NCBI GenBank assembly: GCA_963748005.1
Contig: CAVVHH010000002.1
Span: 1,674,001-1,738,000 of the forward strand
DNA length: 64,000 bases
Direction of reading: 5' to 3'
Source of the DNA: CAILZL01 sp963748005
GTDB lineage: Bacteria; Pseudomonadota; Gammaproteobacteria; Steroidobacterales; Steroidobacteraceae
Below, one piece after another: positions 54,664 through 63,142 of this stretch. The notes under the pieces were generated by a model. The model had not been told where the DNA came from, did not search any database, and saw only the letters and a program-made list of their open reading frames with translations. The position numbers were made by a program, and so were the translations under genes. Within the stretch, counting starts at the first letter, position 1. Every line of letters begins with the position of its first letter.

Positions 54664-54750
54664 CCTCTCCCTCTGCGACAAATTCGTCTGGAACGAATTT
54701 GGTCAAACGAAGTTTGTCCGAAGGAGGCCGGGCTGTCCTGCCCGGCAACA
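54664..54750. repeat. REP-like hairpins before the MocA-like gene
   Basis: CAAATTCGT / ACGAATTTG hairpin followed by GCCGGGC / GCCCGGC. The CCTCTCCCTCTGCGAC opening is related to the CCCTCTCCC repeats near 49276 and 55821. Confidence 0.5.
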
Positions 54751-54773
54751 AAGGGCAGGGTGAGGGTAGCCAA

Positions 54774-55394
54774 TTGAGCGACACCGCCCACCTGCACATC
54801 ATCATCCTCGCTGCTGGCGCCTCGACTCGCCTGGGCAGCCCAAAACAACTGGTGCAGATCGCCGGGCGACCCGCGCTGCAGCACGTGGTCAGCAATGCCA
54901 CCGCCGTGGCCGGCAGCTCTGTGAGTGTCGTACTCGGCTCTCAGGCCAGTGATATCACACGCATGTTGCAACACGCATCAGCCTCGGTGCTGATAAATCG
55001 GCAATGGGAAGAAGGTATTGCTTCATCGATTCGCTGCGGTATGAGCGCGTTGTCGTCGGCCTGCGATGCAGTAATGCTGGTGCTGGGTGATCAGGTTGCC
55101 GTGACGGCTTCGGATCTGAAACGCCTGATGGCTGCCTGGAATGGTCAGGACTCGGTGCTGGCCGCCAGTGTCTATTCAGGCCAGCTTGGTGTGCCCGCCA
55201 TCTTTCCGCGTTTTGCCTACAGTGAACTGATGCAGTTGCGCGGCGATCAGGGCGCCAAGGCCATCATCAACCGTTACGCCAGTCGTCTGATGCATGTACC
55301 GATGCCGAATGCAGCGTATGACCTGGACACTCCCGACGATGTGGCGGCGATGAAGGAAGCCTTCAAGAACCAGCCAAAGGACACACTGCTCTGA
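54774..55394 (+). CDS. MocA-like nucleotidyltransferase (molybdenum cofactor type)
   Basis: 206 residues from TTG 54774, with GAGGGT just upstream. NTP-transferase fold: IIILAAGASTRLGSPKQLVQIAGRPAL (residues ~8-34), VLGSQASDI, LVLGDQVAVT (metal-binding DQ), GVPAIFPRFAYSELMQLRGDQGAK, and DLDTPDDV at the C-terminus. This is the MocA/MobA-like branch that adds CMP or GMP to molybdopterin, usually beside xdh or coxL genes, which are absent here. The last bases overlap the apparent CTG start of YchJ. Confidence 0.85.
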   Translation: MSDTAHLHIIILAAGASTRLGSPKQLVQIAGRPALQHVVSNATAVAGSSVSVVLGSQASDITRMLQHASASVLINRQWEEGIASSIRCGMSALSSACDAVMLVLGDQVAVTASDLKRLMAAWNGQDSVLAASVYSGQLGVPAIFPRFAYSELMQLRGDQGAKAIINRYASRLMHVPMPNAAYDLDTPDDVAAMKEAFKNQPKDTLL

Positions 55395-55786
55395 GCGCCG
55401 GGCACCAGCCGCCATCGGCAGCATGTCCCTGTGGTTCAGCCAGCCGCTACGAACATTGTTGTGGGCGCTGGCACGCCGGTGTACCCGCGCCCACGGCCGA
55501 AGCGTTGATGCGTTCGCGTTACACGGCGTTCGTGCTGCAGAATGAGCCGTACCTGCTGGCAACCTGGCATGCCAGCACCCGGCCCGCGACCGTGGAGTTT
55601 CAACCGGGCATGAAATGGCTGGGGCTGAAAATTATAAGTGCCCAGGAAGCAGGCGACCGTGCCACTGTCGAATTCATCGCGCGCTATCGCGTCAGTGGCG
55701 GATCTGCCGCACGCTTGCATGAGCGCAGCAACTTTGTGCACGAGCAAGGTCGCTGGTTCTATGTCGATGGTACTCATCCCGCCTGA
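55391..55786 (+). CDS. YchJ-family protein (apparent CTG start)
   Basis: The frame encodes SAACPCGSASRYEHCC...LMRSRYTAFVLQNEPYLLATWHAS and ends ...GRWFYVDGTHPA, the YchJ (UPF0225) pattern with an N-terminal SEC-C-like Cys cluster. No ATG, GTG or TTG precedes the Cys cluster in this frame; the first usable codon is CTG 55391, which overlaps the TGA of the preceding gene (CTGA). ATG 55505 would delete the Cys cluster. About 131 residues. It lacks the C-terminal SEC-C copy found in some relatives. Confidence 0.8.
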   Translation: MSAGHQPPSAACPCGSASRYEHCCGRWHAGVPAPTAEALMRSRYTAFVLQNEPYLLATWHASTRPATVEFQPGMKWLGLKIISAQEAGDRATVEFIARYRVSGGSAARLHERSNFVHEQGRWFYVDGTHPA

Positions 55787-55820
55787 AAAACGTCTTCAAG
55801 CCGAAATTGCGCCGATCTTA

Positions 55821-55844
55821 CCCTCTCCCACTTGTGGGAGAGGG
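55821..55844. repeat. CCCTCTCCCA hairpin
   Basis: 10-base perfect arms (CCCTCTCCCA / TGGGAGAGGG) with a CTTG loop in the gap between convergent genes YchJ and alkC. It belongs to the same repeat family as copies near 32380, 49276 and 54664. Confidence 0.7.
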
Positions 55845-55876
55845 CAGGGTGAGGGTCTTGAAGCCGGCTCGTAGAT

Positions 55877-56992
55877 TTACTGCGCTTTCCTCAATTCAAA
55901 CTGATCCAATGGCTGCACTACTCCATTGATCATCACATCTACTACATGCACACCGGGATAGTGCTTGCGGGTGGTCATCTCCTGCAGCGACACCGTCTTG
56001 CGCAGCTGCATGCTTTCGCCAGGAGCGAACTGCAGCTGCTTCAGTTTGAACACCTTGGGCTTGCTGCCGCCATTGGCCTTGATGAAGTGGATGCGAAAAT
56101 CCACCAGCACATCCTGTGTCTGCCGGGATTTGTTGACGAGTGAAAAACAAATCGCAATTTTTTCACCGATGCGTACGCGCCGTGGCGTGATTCTGATATC
56201 CGTAATCGATACCCTCGCCTTGCCGCCGAACCCCAGCACTGATAGCGCCTTCTGATCGCCACGTTTCACTGCAGAGCGCAGCGCATGTTTGATGATCCAC
56301 ATGCGGTTATCGTTTGCATTCTTGATCCAGCGGCGAGCCGTGCTGACCAGCACATCGGGATGATCCTTGCCGATGTCATTCAAGTTGTTGGCCACTGAAC
56401 GCCGCACGTACAGCTCCGGGTCATCCTTGAGCAACTCCAGCAGTGCCAGTACTGGTGAGGGGTCCTTCTGGAATTCCCGCAGGCGAGAAGCCCAAGGCAG
56501 GCGCGGACGTGTGCCTTCGGACACCAGCCGCCTGACATGGGGATTGTCATCGCTCGCCCATTTTTCAAGCAACGCCAATGATTGCTGTGGATATCGCTCG
56601 ATAAAAGGCCGGATACTGAACTCGGCAGTGAAACGCTGTGTCAGTTCGTATTGCGCCTGCATTGACAGCTCAAAATTCTCCAGCCCATGTCGTGCCACAA
56701 ACAAGGTGTGCGGCAGATACAGAAACGATGCCAGACTTCCGCCGTCTGTTGTCTCGGCTTGTGATCCAAGCGAGGCCAGCAGCAACTTGATCGCCCTGGC
56801 ATAGTCGCGGGGCAGATGTTCCTGCAACGCATCGGCGATCTTCACACCACGCTGCATCAGGTTCAGCGACGCATAACCGCGTAACGCCGTGGCAACAAAA
56901 GCCTTGTCGTCGAACTTGCCGGCAGACGCCAGCATCGCGCCGATCCGACGCGGAATCTCCGGGCCGAATTGATTGACCAGCGGTTCAGCCAT
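55877..56992 (-). CDS. AlkC-type DNA glycosylase (HEAT-repeat DNA alkylation repair protein)
   Basis: 371 residues. HEAT-like helical repeats (~1-245) with PFIERYPQQSLALLEKWASDDNPHVRRLVSEGTRPRLPWASRL and DPELYVRRSVANNLNDIGKDHPD are typical of AlkC/AlkD-type enzymes that excise alkylated bases without base flipping. A C-terminal Ig-like domain (~255-371, ITPRRVRIGEKIAICFSLVNKSRQTQDVLVDF) marks it as the AlkC-alpha subtype. ATG 56992 overlaps the end of the TfoX-like gene by eight bases, so the two are co-translated. Confidence 0.9.
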   Translation of the reverse strand: MAEPLVNQFGPEIPRRIGAMLASAGKFDDKAFVATALRGYASLNLMQRGVKIADALQEHLPRDYARAIKLLLASLGSQAETTDGGSLASFLYLPHTLFVARHGLENFELSMQAQYELTQRFTAEFSIRPFIERYPQQSLALLEKWASDDNPHVRRLVSEGTRPRLPWASRLREFQKDPSPVLALLELLKDDPELYVRRSVANNLNDIGKDHPDVLVSTARRWIKNANDNRMWIIKHALRSAVKRGDQKALSVLGFGGKARVSITDIRITPRRVRIGEKIAICFSLVNKSRQTQDVLVDFRIHFIKANGGSKPKVFKLKQLQFAPGESMQLRKTVSLQEMTTRKHYPGVHVVDVMINGVVQPLDQFELRKAQ

Positions 56993-57254
56993 GTTGTTTC
57001 TCGTAATCTTCCAGCGCCATCAGCAACCCCAGTTTGTATTCGCGCTGCACGGTGCGCCAGTCACAACCCTCCAGCGCCCCGACCAGCGCGTACAACAGAT
57101 TCAGCGAAGCATTGTTGTCCAGACGTTTCACTTTTACATACGTCGCCACTGCGCCCAGTTCGCGCAGCTGTTCAAACGAGTGAATGCCCGCTGCCTTGAG
57201 CATTGCGGCTGACTTCGGGCCGAGCTTGAGTTCCTTGCCGAGAGCGGGGGTCAT
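56985..57254 (-). CDS. TfoX C-terminal-domain protein
   Basis: 89 residues consisting only of the TfoX C-terminal helical domain: LGPKSAAMLKAAGIHSFEQLRELGAVATYVKVK...LNLLYALVGALEGCDWRTVQ. This domain is the DNA- or protein-interaction part of the competence regulator TfoX/Sxy; stand-alone copies are common and of unknown role. ATG 57254 preferred over TTG 57272. First gene of a two-gene unit with alkC. Confidence 0.85.
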   Translation of the reverse strand: MTPALGKELKLGPKSAAMLKAAGIHSFEQLRELGAVATYVKVKRLDNNASLNLLYALVGALEGCDWRTVQREYKLGLLMALEDYEKQHG

Positions 57255-57306
57255 TGTTGGGGGCTTGGCCAAAACGGTTTATGAAGACTTGTGCTAAACC
57301 TAATCA

Positions 57307-57399
57307 TCAATACAGTACGTTCTGCATCTGCTCCGCAGGCATTACACCCAGCGCCTCGCGCACCACATCCTCCAGCAGTGCCTTCACTATTGGCACTGT
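57307..57399 (-). pseudogene. Short remnant similar to the lon 3' end
   Basis: Reads TVPIVKALLEDVVREALGVMPAEQMQNVLY then stop; the Lon C-terminus 1.2 kb away reads CERVEDVIREALGVTSVAEFKAAS. On the plus strand the two share ACACCCAGCGCCTCGCG exactly (17 bases) with related flanks. Likely a decayed duplicate of the lon end. Confidence 0.45.
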
Positions 57400-57469
57400 C
57401 TCTGTTCGGCATGCAAGACTGCGCGGACCAGCATCCTTCTGTTCGCGGGATTGATGCCCTCGTCTTCGA

Positions 57470-58312
57470 TCAAAACCATCGGTCAACGCCGAGCACCACC
57501 TTCGTGCCATAGGTGCCCTTTACTCCCTCGCCCCAGAGCAGGCCACCTGCCTGCAACCAGAGGCTCCAGTCGGGGCCAAGGCGGCGTCCATATTCCAGCT
57601 CGCCGACCGCGCCGGTCTTGCCGTTCAACTCCCAGTCCACCCTCATGTTGACGGCAATCCTCACCCAGCGCACGTCCCAGGTGTCCCTGAGCGACAGGTC
57701 CAATTTGGTGTAGTTGATGTCCGGTCTTTCTTCGTTGCCGGCCACCGAGTTGATCTGCTGTAACTGCGCCGTTGCCCTGAGCAGGTGAGGCGCACTCATG
57801 GCCTTCGGTTCGGGGATATCTCTGGTTGCAGTCAGGCCAGCCGAAAGCTGGTACTTACCGGTACCGAGTTCTTCTGGATTGGCACTGGGGAAAGTGGCTT
57901 CCATGAACCAGGACATGCCGAAGCCATCCGCCAAGAACGGCGCGAAACGGAATCGTACCTTGCTGTCACCCATCCGCGGATTGAATGAGCTGCTATCGCT
58001 GTCCGTGTTCTCGTCGGGGAACGCCACCTGCAAAGACAGCATGCCGCCCCACAGATAGTTGTCCGACCGCAGGTAGGTTTTGGTCGTTTCTTCGCTTGTG
58101 CCACGATCCACATTCTCGCGTCTCAGTTGAACCCTGCCGTGCCAGCCTTGCACGGCAGGCGGAGCCCCAGGCTCCGGATCATGCCAGGAGGCTGCCGCAG
58201 CGGTAGCCTCCTGAGGGGTCGTCTCTTCTCCATGCGCCGGCATACCCACTGTGGACAGCAGGACGACCATCAGTCCCGTAGTGCGTAACGAATTGGCATT
58301 ACCAACCGGCAT
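57470..58312 (-). CDS. Outer-membrane beta-barrel protein of unknown function
   Basis: 280 residues with a signal peptide (GLMVVLLSTVGMPAHG), then an acidic linker (ATAAAASWHDPEPGAP) and amphipathic strands (LWGGMLSLQVAFPDEN, SKVRFRFAPFLADGFGMSWFMEATFP, YQLSAGLTATRDI, WVRIAVNMRVDWEL). The last residues GVDRWF give a terminal Phe, the usual outer-membrane insertion signal. Related to transporter-like barrels annotated in gammaproteobacteria; substrate unknown. Confidence 0.75.
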   Translation of the reverse strand: MPVGNANSLRTTGLMVVLLSTVGMPAHGEETTPQEATAAAASWHDPEPGAPPAVQGWHGRVQLRRENVDRGTSEETTKTYLRSDNYLWGGMLSLQVAFPDENTDSDSSSFNPRMGDSKVRFRFAPFLADGFGMSWFMEATFPSANPEELGTGKYQLSAGLTATRDIPEPKAMSAPHLLRATAQLQQINSVAGNEERPDINYTKLDLSLRDTWDVRWVRIAVNMRVDWELNGKTGAVGELEYGRRLGPDWSLWLQAGGLLWGEGVKGTYGTKVVLGVDRWF

Positions 58313-58573
58313 TTTGAGTGTGTGGTTTGACAGCCAGCGTTTTCAATATTGTTCCTTTCACTGACCTTGTAGCGGCCGTCAAGCTGGTTAGTGCGCACAG
58401 CAGACACTTTGCAACACTATAAGCCGATATCCGCTCCGTCAATCCAGAGCGGATGCGAATCTAATCAGCGTGCCGCTGATTTCCGAAGCTGAAGAATCCA
58501 GTCAGCACTTTAGCGCAGACCGTCAGGAATTTCTGAAAGCGCCCGCCTGAATCTCCCAACAGCCAGTGGCGAA

Positions 58574-60949
58574 TCAGCTCGCGGCTTTGAACTCGGCAAC
58601 AGAAGTGACACCCAGCGCCTCGCGAATGACATCTTCCACCCGTTCGCAGAACACGAACTTGATGTCCTTGCGCACACTGTCGGGCACATCTTCCAGATCC
58701 TTGCGATTGCGTGACGGCAACAGCACCTTGCGGATGCCCGCACGGTGTGCAGCAACCGTTTTCTCTTTAACACCGCCAATCGGCAGCACCAGACCGCGCA
58801 GGCTGATTTCGCCAGTCATCGCAACATCGTTGAATACCGTACGATTGGTGAGCAAAGACACCAGCGAGGTGTACATCGACACACCTGCACTCGGCCCGTC
58901 CTTGGGGATGGCGCCCGCCGGCACATGAATGTGAATATCGCTCTTCTCGAAAATAACAGCATCGATGCCAAGCGATTCCGCCTGTGACTTCACCAGCGAC
59001 AGCGCGGCCTGGGCGCTTTCTTTCATGACATCGCCCAGTTGCCCGGTGAGGATCAAGCGTCCATTGCCGGGCACTCGCGTGGCTTCGATAAACAGAATAT
59101 CGCCGCCAACAGGTGTCCAGGCCAGGCCGGTGGCCACGCCGGGCACGCTGGTGCGCATGGCGACTTCGCTTTCAAAACGTGCTGCGCCGAGAATGCCATG
59201 CAGGTCACCGGCTTCTACGGTTTGTTGCGCAATCGAACCGTCAGCAATCCGTACGGCGACATTGCGCAACACCGACCCGATCGTCCGTTCCAGATTGCGG
59301 CAACCGGCTTCGCGAGTGTAGTCGCGCACCAGTTGATGCAGTGCGTCGTCCGTAATTGATGCCTGCTCGGTTTTCAGACCATTGGCCTCCAGTTGACGTT
59401 GCATCAGGTAGCGCCTGGCGATCTCGACCTTCTCATCTTCGGTGTAACCGGTGAGTTCGATGATCTCCATACGGTCGCGCAGCGGTCCGGGAATAGTGTC
59501 AAGCTGATTGGCAGTCGCAATAAACAACACCTTGGACAAATCAAAGGTCACGCCCAGATAGTTGTCGCGGAAACTGTTGTTCTGCTCAGGGTCCAGCACT
59601 TCCAGCAGCGCTGCCGAGGGATCGCCCTGAATACCGGCGCCGAGCTTGTCGATTTCGTCCAGCATCAGCACCGGATTGCGCGTGCCGGCTTTGCGCAGCG
59701 CATGCACGATGTTGCCGGGCAGTGCGCCGATATAGGTGCGACGATGACCACGGATTTCCGCCTCGTCATGTACGCCACCCAAACTCACGCGCGCGAACTT
59801 CAAACCCAGAGAACGGGCAATGCTCTGTCCCAGCGAAGTTTTGCCCACACCGGGCGGACCGACGAAGCACAGGATCGGACTACGGCCCTGCGGGTTGAGT
59901 TTGCGCACCGCAAGATACTCGACGATACGCCGCTTGATCTTGTCCAGACCATAGTGGTCGGTGTCCAGCACCAGGCGGGCTTTGGCGATATCGATGCTTT
60001 CTGCATCGAGCTTTGACCACGGCAGCTGGATCATCCAGTCCAGCCAGGTGCGCAGAATGGAGTATTCACCGCTGGCATCGGGCATACGTTCCAGACGCTT
60101 GAGTTCTTTCTTCGCCTGCTCCAGCGCATCTGGTGACATGCCGGCCTTGTCAATGGCTTCGCCAAGCTCTTTCAGTTCTTCAGACGCTGATCCATCTTCA
60201 CCCAGCTGCTTCTGGATCTGGCGCATCTGTTCGCGCAGCAGAACTTCCTTCTGCCGCTCGTCAATGGCTTCGCGGGTCTGCGATTCGATCTGGCGCTGCA
60301 GCTTGAGCACTTCAATGCGATGCGACAGCAATTCGCTGACGCGTTCCAGCCGGGTGCGCAGATCGACCAGCTCCAGCAGTTTCTGTTTCTCGGCCGGATT
60401 CACATCCATGAAGCTCGCCACCAGATCAGCGAGCGCCGAAGGCGACTCCACACTCTGTACCGCGTTGGCGAGTTCAGCGGGCGCCTGCGGCAACAGTTCC
60501 ACCGCCTCAGCCGCCAGTCGCTTCAGGTTCAGTGCATGCGCTTCAACTTCGCTATCCACCGCGGGCTCGGACAGGTATTCCACGCGTGCCAGCATGAAGG
60601 GCATGCCCTTCTGGAAGTCCAGTACGCGGAAACGTCGCTCGCCCTGCACTATCAGGTGATGTGTACCGTCCTGCCCGGTTACGTAGCGAAGTACATTGGC
60701 TGCAGTGCCAATCCGGTGCAGCTCATCGCCTTCTGGATGATTCGCATCAGGATCTTTCTGCAACAGAAAGCCAATCTGGCGTTCTGCACGCACAGCCTCC
60801 TGAGCACCCGCCACGGTACCCGGCCGCTTCATGGCCACCGGCATCACCACACCGGGAAACAGCACCAGATTACGCATCGGCAGGATGATCAACATGTCAT
60901 CCGACACCGCATGGTTGGTAGCCTGGTCTTTTGTGATGGATTCGCTCAT
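58574..60949 (-). CDS. lon: ATP-dependent protease Lon
   Basis: 791 residues from ATG 60949. N-terminal substrate domain (LIILPMRNLVLFPGVVMPV), helical/coiled region (~180-290), AAA+ ATPase with Walker A GPPGVGKTS (~361) and Walker B ...NPVLMLDEIDKLG, and a C-terminal Ser/Lys protease domain with the catalytic Ser in PKDGPSAGVSM (~684). Degrades misfolded and regulatory proteins in the cytoplasm. The hsp20 gene lies 21 bases upstream on the same strand, so the two may form a heat-shock unit; no clear sigma-32 box was fixed. clpX is absent here. Confidence 0.97.
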   Translation of the reverse strand: MSESITKDQATNHAVSDDMLIILPMRNLVLFPGVVMPVAMKRPGTVAGAQEAVRAERQIGFLLQKDPDANHPEGDELHRIGTAANVLRYVTGQDGTHHLIVQGERRFRVLDFQKGMPFMLARVEYLSEPAVDSEVEAHALNLKRLAAEAVELLPQAPAELANAVQSVESPSALADLVASFMDVNPAEKQKLLELVDLRTRLERVSELLSHRIEVLKLQRQIESQTREAIDERQKEVLLREQMRQIQKQLGEDGSASEELKELGEAIDKAGMSPDALEQAKKELKRLERMPDASGEYSILRTWLDWMIQLPWSKLDAESIDIAKARLVLDTDHYGLDKIKRRIVEYLAVRKLNPQGRSPILCFVGPPGVGKTSLGQSIARSLGLKFARVSLGGVHDEAEIRGHRRTYIGALPGNIVHALRKAGTRNPVLMLDEIDKLGAGIQGDPSAALLEVLDPEQNNSFRDNYLGVTFDLSKVLFIATANQLDTIPGPLRDRMEIIELTGYTEDEKVEIARRYLMQRQLEANGLKTEQASITDDALHQLVRDYTREAGCRNLERTIGSVLRNVAVRIADGSIAQQTVEAGDLHGILGAARFESEVAMRTSVPGVATGLAWTPVGGDILFIEATRVPGNGRLILTGQLGDVMKESAQAALSLVKSQAESLGIDAVIFEKSDIHIHVPAGAIPKDGPSAGVSMYTSLVSLLTNRTVFNDVAMTGEISLRGLVLPIGGVKEKTVAAHRAGIRKVLLPSRNRKDLEDVPDSVRKDIKFVFCERVEDVIREALGVTSVAEFKAAS

Positions 60950-60970
60950 GGTTGCTCTCAATCGATCTGG

Positions 60971-61411
60971 TCAGGCGTGTTTGATCAGGTGCAGACTCAA
61001 ACAGCCATCGCGGAAAAACTTCTCCTTCAGCTCGTAGGTTCCGGGAGGTAGTATTACGCGCCGCGCAAAACGGCCGTAAGGAATTTCCAGTGTATGTATT
61101 GTCGCGGCATTGGAATTCAAGACCGGTGAATTCAAGGCAGGCCAATTCAGACTGGGCAGATTGAAGCCACGCGGGCGCATCGCTTCGATCAATACGCCGT
61201 TGCCGTCGAGACGCAGCTTGACGTTTTCGGGTGCCACACCCGGCAACGCCACCATCAGATGCAGCTGTGCGCCGCTCTGAATCAGATCCACAGGAGGTTC
61301 CCAGGCAGCCTGTTGTCCCGGGCGAAAGAATTGCTGATGCAGCCGCTCAGCCTGCGACAACATTTCACAGGCCTCCATCCACATCCAGGCTTGGCGTTTA
61401 CGGTACGGCAT
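60971..61411 (-). CDS. Hsp20/alpha-crystallin small heat-shock protein
   Basis: 146 residues from ATG 61411. Alpha-crystallin domain (~45-135): WEPPVDLIQSGAQLHLMVALPGVAPENVKLRLDGNGVLIEAMR, then a variable loop (LPSLNWPALNSPVLNSN) where most family members have none, and HTLEIPYGRFARRVILPPG...DGCLSLHL. The C-terminal IXI anchor is not obvious. Holdase chaperone, here just upstream of lon. Confidence 0.88.
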   Translation of the reverse strand: MPYRKRQAWMWMEACEMLSQAERLHQQFFRPGQQAAWEPPVDLIQSGAQLHLMVALPGVAPENVKLRLDGNGVLIEAMRPRGFNLPSLNWPALNSPVLNSNAATIHTLEIPYGRFARRVILPPGTYELKEKFFRDGCLSLHLIKHA

Positions 61412-61464
61412 GGGCAATTACTTGGGCCAGCGTGAGCAGATTCAAGCCCGCTATACTTTCGGGC

Positions 61465-62082
61465 ATGAACAAACCGCAAAAACACGCGCCCAAGAAACAG
61501 CAATTCGACGCGCATTACTATCGCCGCTTTTACCTACGGGCAGCGACCCGCGCCATGAGTCAGCCGGAAACCGAGCGCCGCGCGGCAGTGATTGCCGGCG
61601 CAGTCGCGCAGCTGGAATTACCGGTGAAGCGCATTCTGGATATGGGGTGCGGCCTGGGCTGGTTCAAGTCGCCCTTGCTCAAGGTGTTTCCCAAAGCCAG
61701 CTACACCGGGGTGGAATACAGCGAATATCTGTGCGGCGAATATGGCTGGCAGCAGGGCTCGGTGGTGGACTACCAGGGCCGTGGCCAGTTCGATCTGATC
61801 GTCTGCTGCGACGTGCTGCAATATCTGGATGACAAGTCAGCCACACGTGCCATCGACAATCTGGCGCGCCTGTGTCGCGGCGCACTGTACCTGCATGTGC
61901 CCACTCAACGTGACTGGCAAACCCTGATGGACCCGAGCGGCACCGACGACAGGGTGCATGTGCGCAGCGGGAACTGGTATCAGAGGCGTCTGCGCAAACA
62001 CTTCAATCACATCGGTAATGGTGTGCTGGTCAAGCGTGATGTGGAAGTGCTGCAATGGGAGCTGCAACAGCCGTGGCGTTAA
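61465..62082 (+). CDS. Class I SAM-dependent methyltransferase
   Basis: 205 residues from ATG 61465. The N-terminal KKQQFDAHYYRRFY is typical of small methyltransferases. Motif I is ILDMGCGLGWFKSPLL (~57-72), the acidic motif II YTGVEYSEYLC, and motif IV FDLIVCCDVLQYLDD. Substrate not predictable. TATACT at 61452-61457 suggests a promoter very close to the start codon, with hsp20 divergent 53 bases away. Confidence 0.85.
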   Translation: MNKPQKHAPKKQQFDAHYYRRFYLRAATRAMSQPETERRAAVIAGAVAQLELPVKRILDMGCGLGWFKSPLLKVFPKASYTGVEYSEYLCGEYGWQQGSVVDYQGRGQFDLIVCCDVLQYLDDKSATRAIDNLARLCRGALYLHVPTQRDWQTLMDPSGTDDRVHVRSGNWYQRRLRKHFNHIGNGVLVKRDVEVLQWELQQPWR

Positions 62083-62134
62083 CACAGGCAGCGAAGCAGG
62101 CTGGGTGTCGCACCCGGCTTCTTGATTCGGGAAT

Positions 62135-62161
62135 GCTGGGTGAGGTGCCCAGCCTACAGCT
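62135..62161. repeat. GCTGGGT...CCCAGCCTACAGC repeat, copy 1
   Basis: Small hairpin GCTGGG / GCCCAGC followed by CCCAGCCTACAGC (62148-62160). The 13-base tail recurs at 63130-63142. Confidence 0.55.
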
Positions 62162-62176
62162 TCAATCAGGTATGAA

Positions 62177-63061
62177 ATGAATCTACTAAACTACCCGGTA
62201 CCTGCCATTGGTTTGTGGCGCCTGACGGAATGGAACCTGGATCGGCAGGCCTTGTTGCAGTGGACCCATCAGGTGCTGGATCTCGGTGCCCGCCTGTTCG
62301 ATCTGGCCGACATCTATGGCGACTATGAGGTTGAAGCGCGTTTTGGCGATACGCTGGCGCTTGAACCCGCGCTGCGTGAGCAACTGTTCCTGATCAGCAA
62401 GTGCGACATCAAGCTGGTGTCGGCCAAACGACCGGCGCATCGTCTGAAGTACTACGACACCAGTTACGCACACATCGTTGAATCCGTCGAGGCGTCCTTG
62501 AACCTTCTGCATACGGATCGCCTTGACCTGCTGTTGCTACATCGGCCAGATCCGCTGATGAATGTCGATGAAGTGGCCGAAGCCTTTAATGCCCTTAAAC
62601 AGACGGGCAAAGTGTTGCACTTTGGCGTGTCAAATTTCTCAGCCGCGCAGATTGATTTGCTGGCATCGCGCCTGTCCTTTCCATTGGTAACCAATCAAGT
62701 GGAGATTTCTGTACTGCAGACTGCAACATTGTACGACGGCACGCTCGATTTATGTCAGCGGCTGAGAATCTCGCCCATGGCGTGGTCGCCCCTGGGCGGT
62801 GGCAAATTGTTCGCGGGTCATGGCACAAAAGAGCGTCGTGTGCGCGCTGCACTTGAAAAGGTTGGCGTGGAAAAGGGCGGATGGGCGCTGGATCAAGTGG
62901 CGCTGGCGTGGATACTCACGCACCCGTCGCGCATCGTGCCGGTACTGGGCACGCGTAGTCTCGATAACATTCGCGCGGCTATGGACATTGCTAATTCAAA
63001 ACTGACACGCGAGCAGTGGTTCAGTATTCTCGAAGCGACGCATGGACACGAGGTGCCGTGA
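62177..63061 (+). CDS. Aldo/keto reductase (YdhF-like)
   Basis: 294 residues of the NADPH-dependent TIM-barrel aldo/keto reductases. Seen: LGARLFDLADIYGDYEVEARFG (Asp and Tyr of the tetrad), LFLISKCDIKL (Lys), LNLLHTDRLDLLLLHRPDPLM (His), GKVLHFGVSNFS, LVTNQVEISVL, and ILTHPSRIVPVLGTRSLDNIR for cofactor binding. Substrate unknown; YdhF-type oxidoreductase is the closest named group. Confidence 0.92.
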   Translation: MNLLNYPVPAIGLWRLTEWNLDRQALLQWTHQVLDLGARLFDLADIYGDYEVEARFGDTLALEPALREQLFLISKCDIKLVSAKRPAHRLKYYDTSYAHIVESVEASLNLLHTDRLDLLLLHRPDPLMNVDEVAEAFNALKQTGKVLHFGVSNFSAAQIDLLASRLSFPLVTNQVEISVLQTATLYDGTLDLCQRLRISPMAWSPLGGGKLFAGHGTKERRVRAALEKVGVEKGGWALDQVALAWILTHPSRIVPVLGTRSLDNIRAAMDIANSKLTREQWFSILEATHGHEVP

Positions 63062-63129
63062 GATTGTTTGTTGCCAATGTGGATTGGGTGCTGCCCCAGC
63101 AGCTTGAATTCAGATTGCTGGATCCGCGA

Positions 63130-63142
63130 CCCAGCCTACAGC
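63130..63142. repeat. CCCAGCCTACAGC repeat, copy 2, supplying a stop codon
   Basis: Identical 13-base copy of the tail at 62148-62160. The reverse-strand TAG stop of the secreted protein gene (63136-63138) lies within it. Confidence 0.6.
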
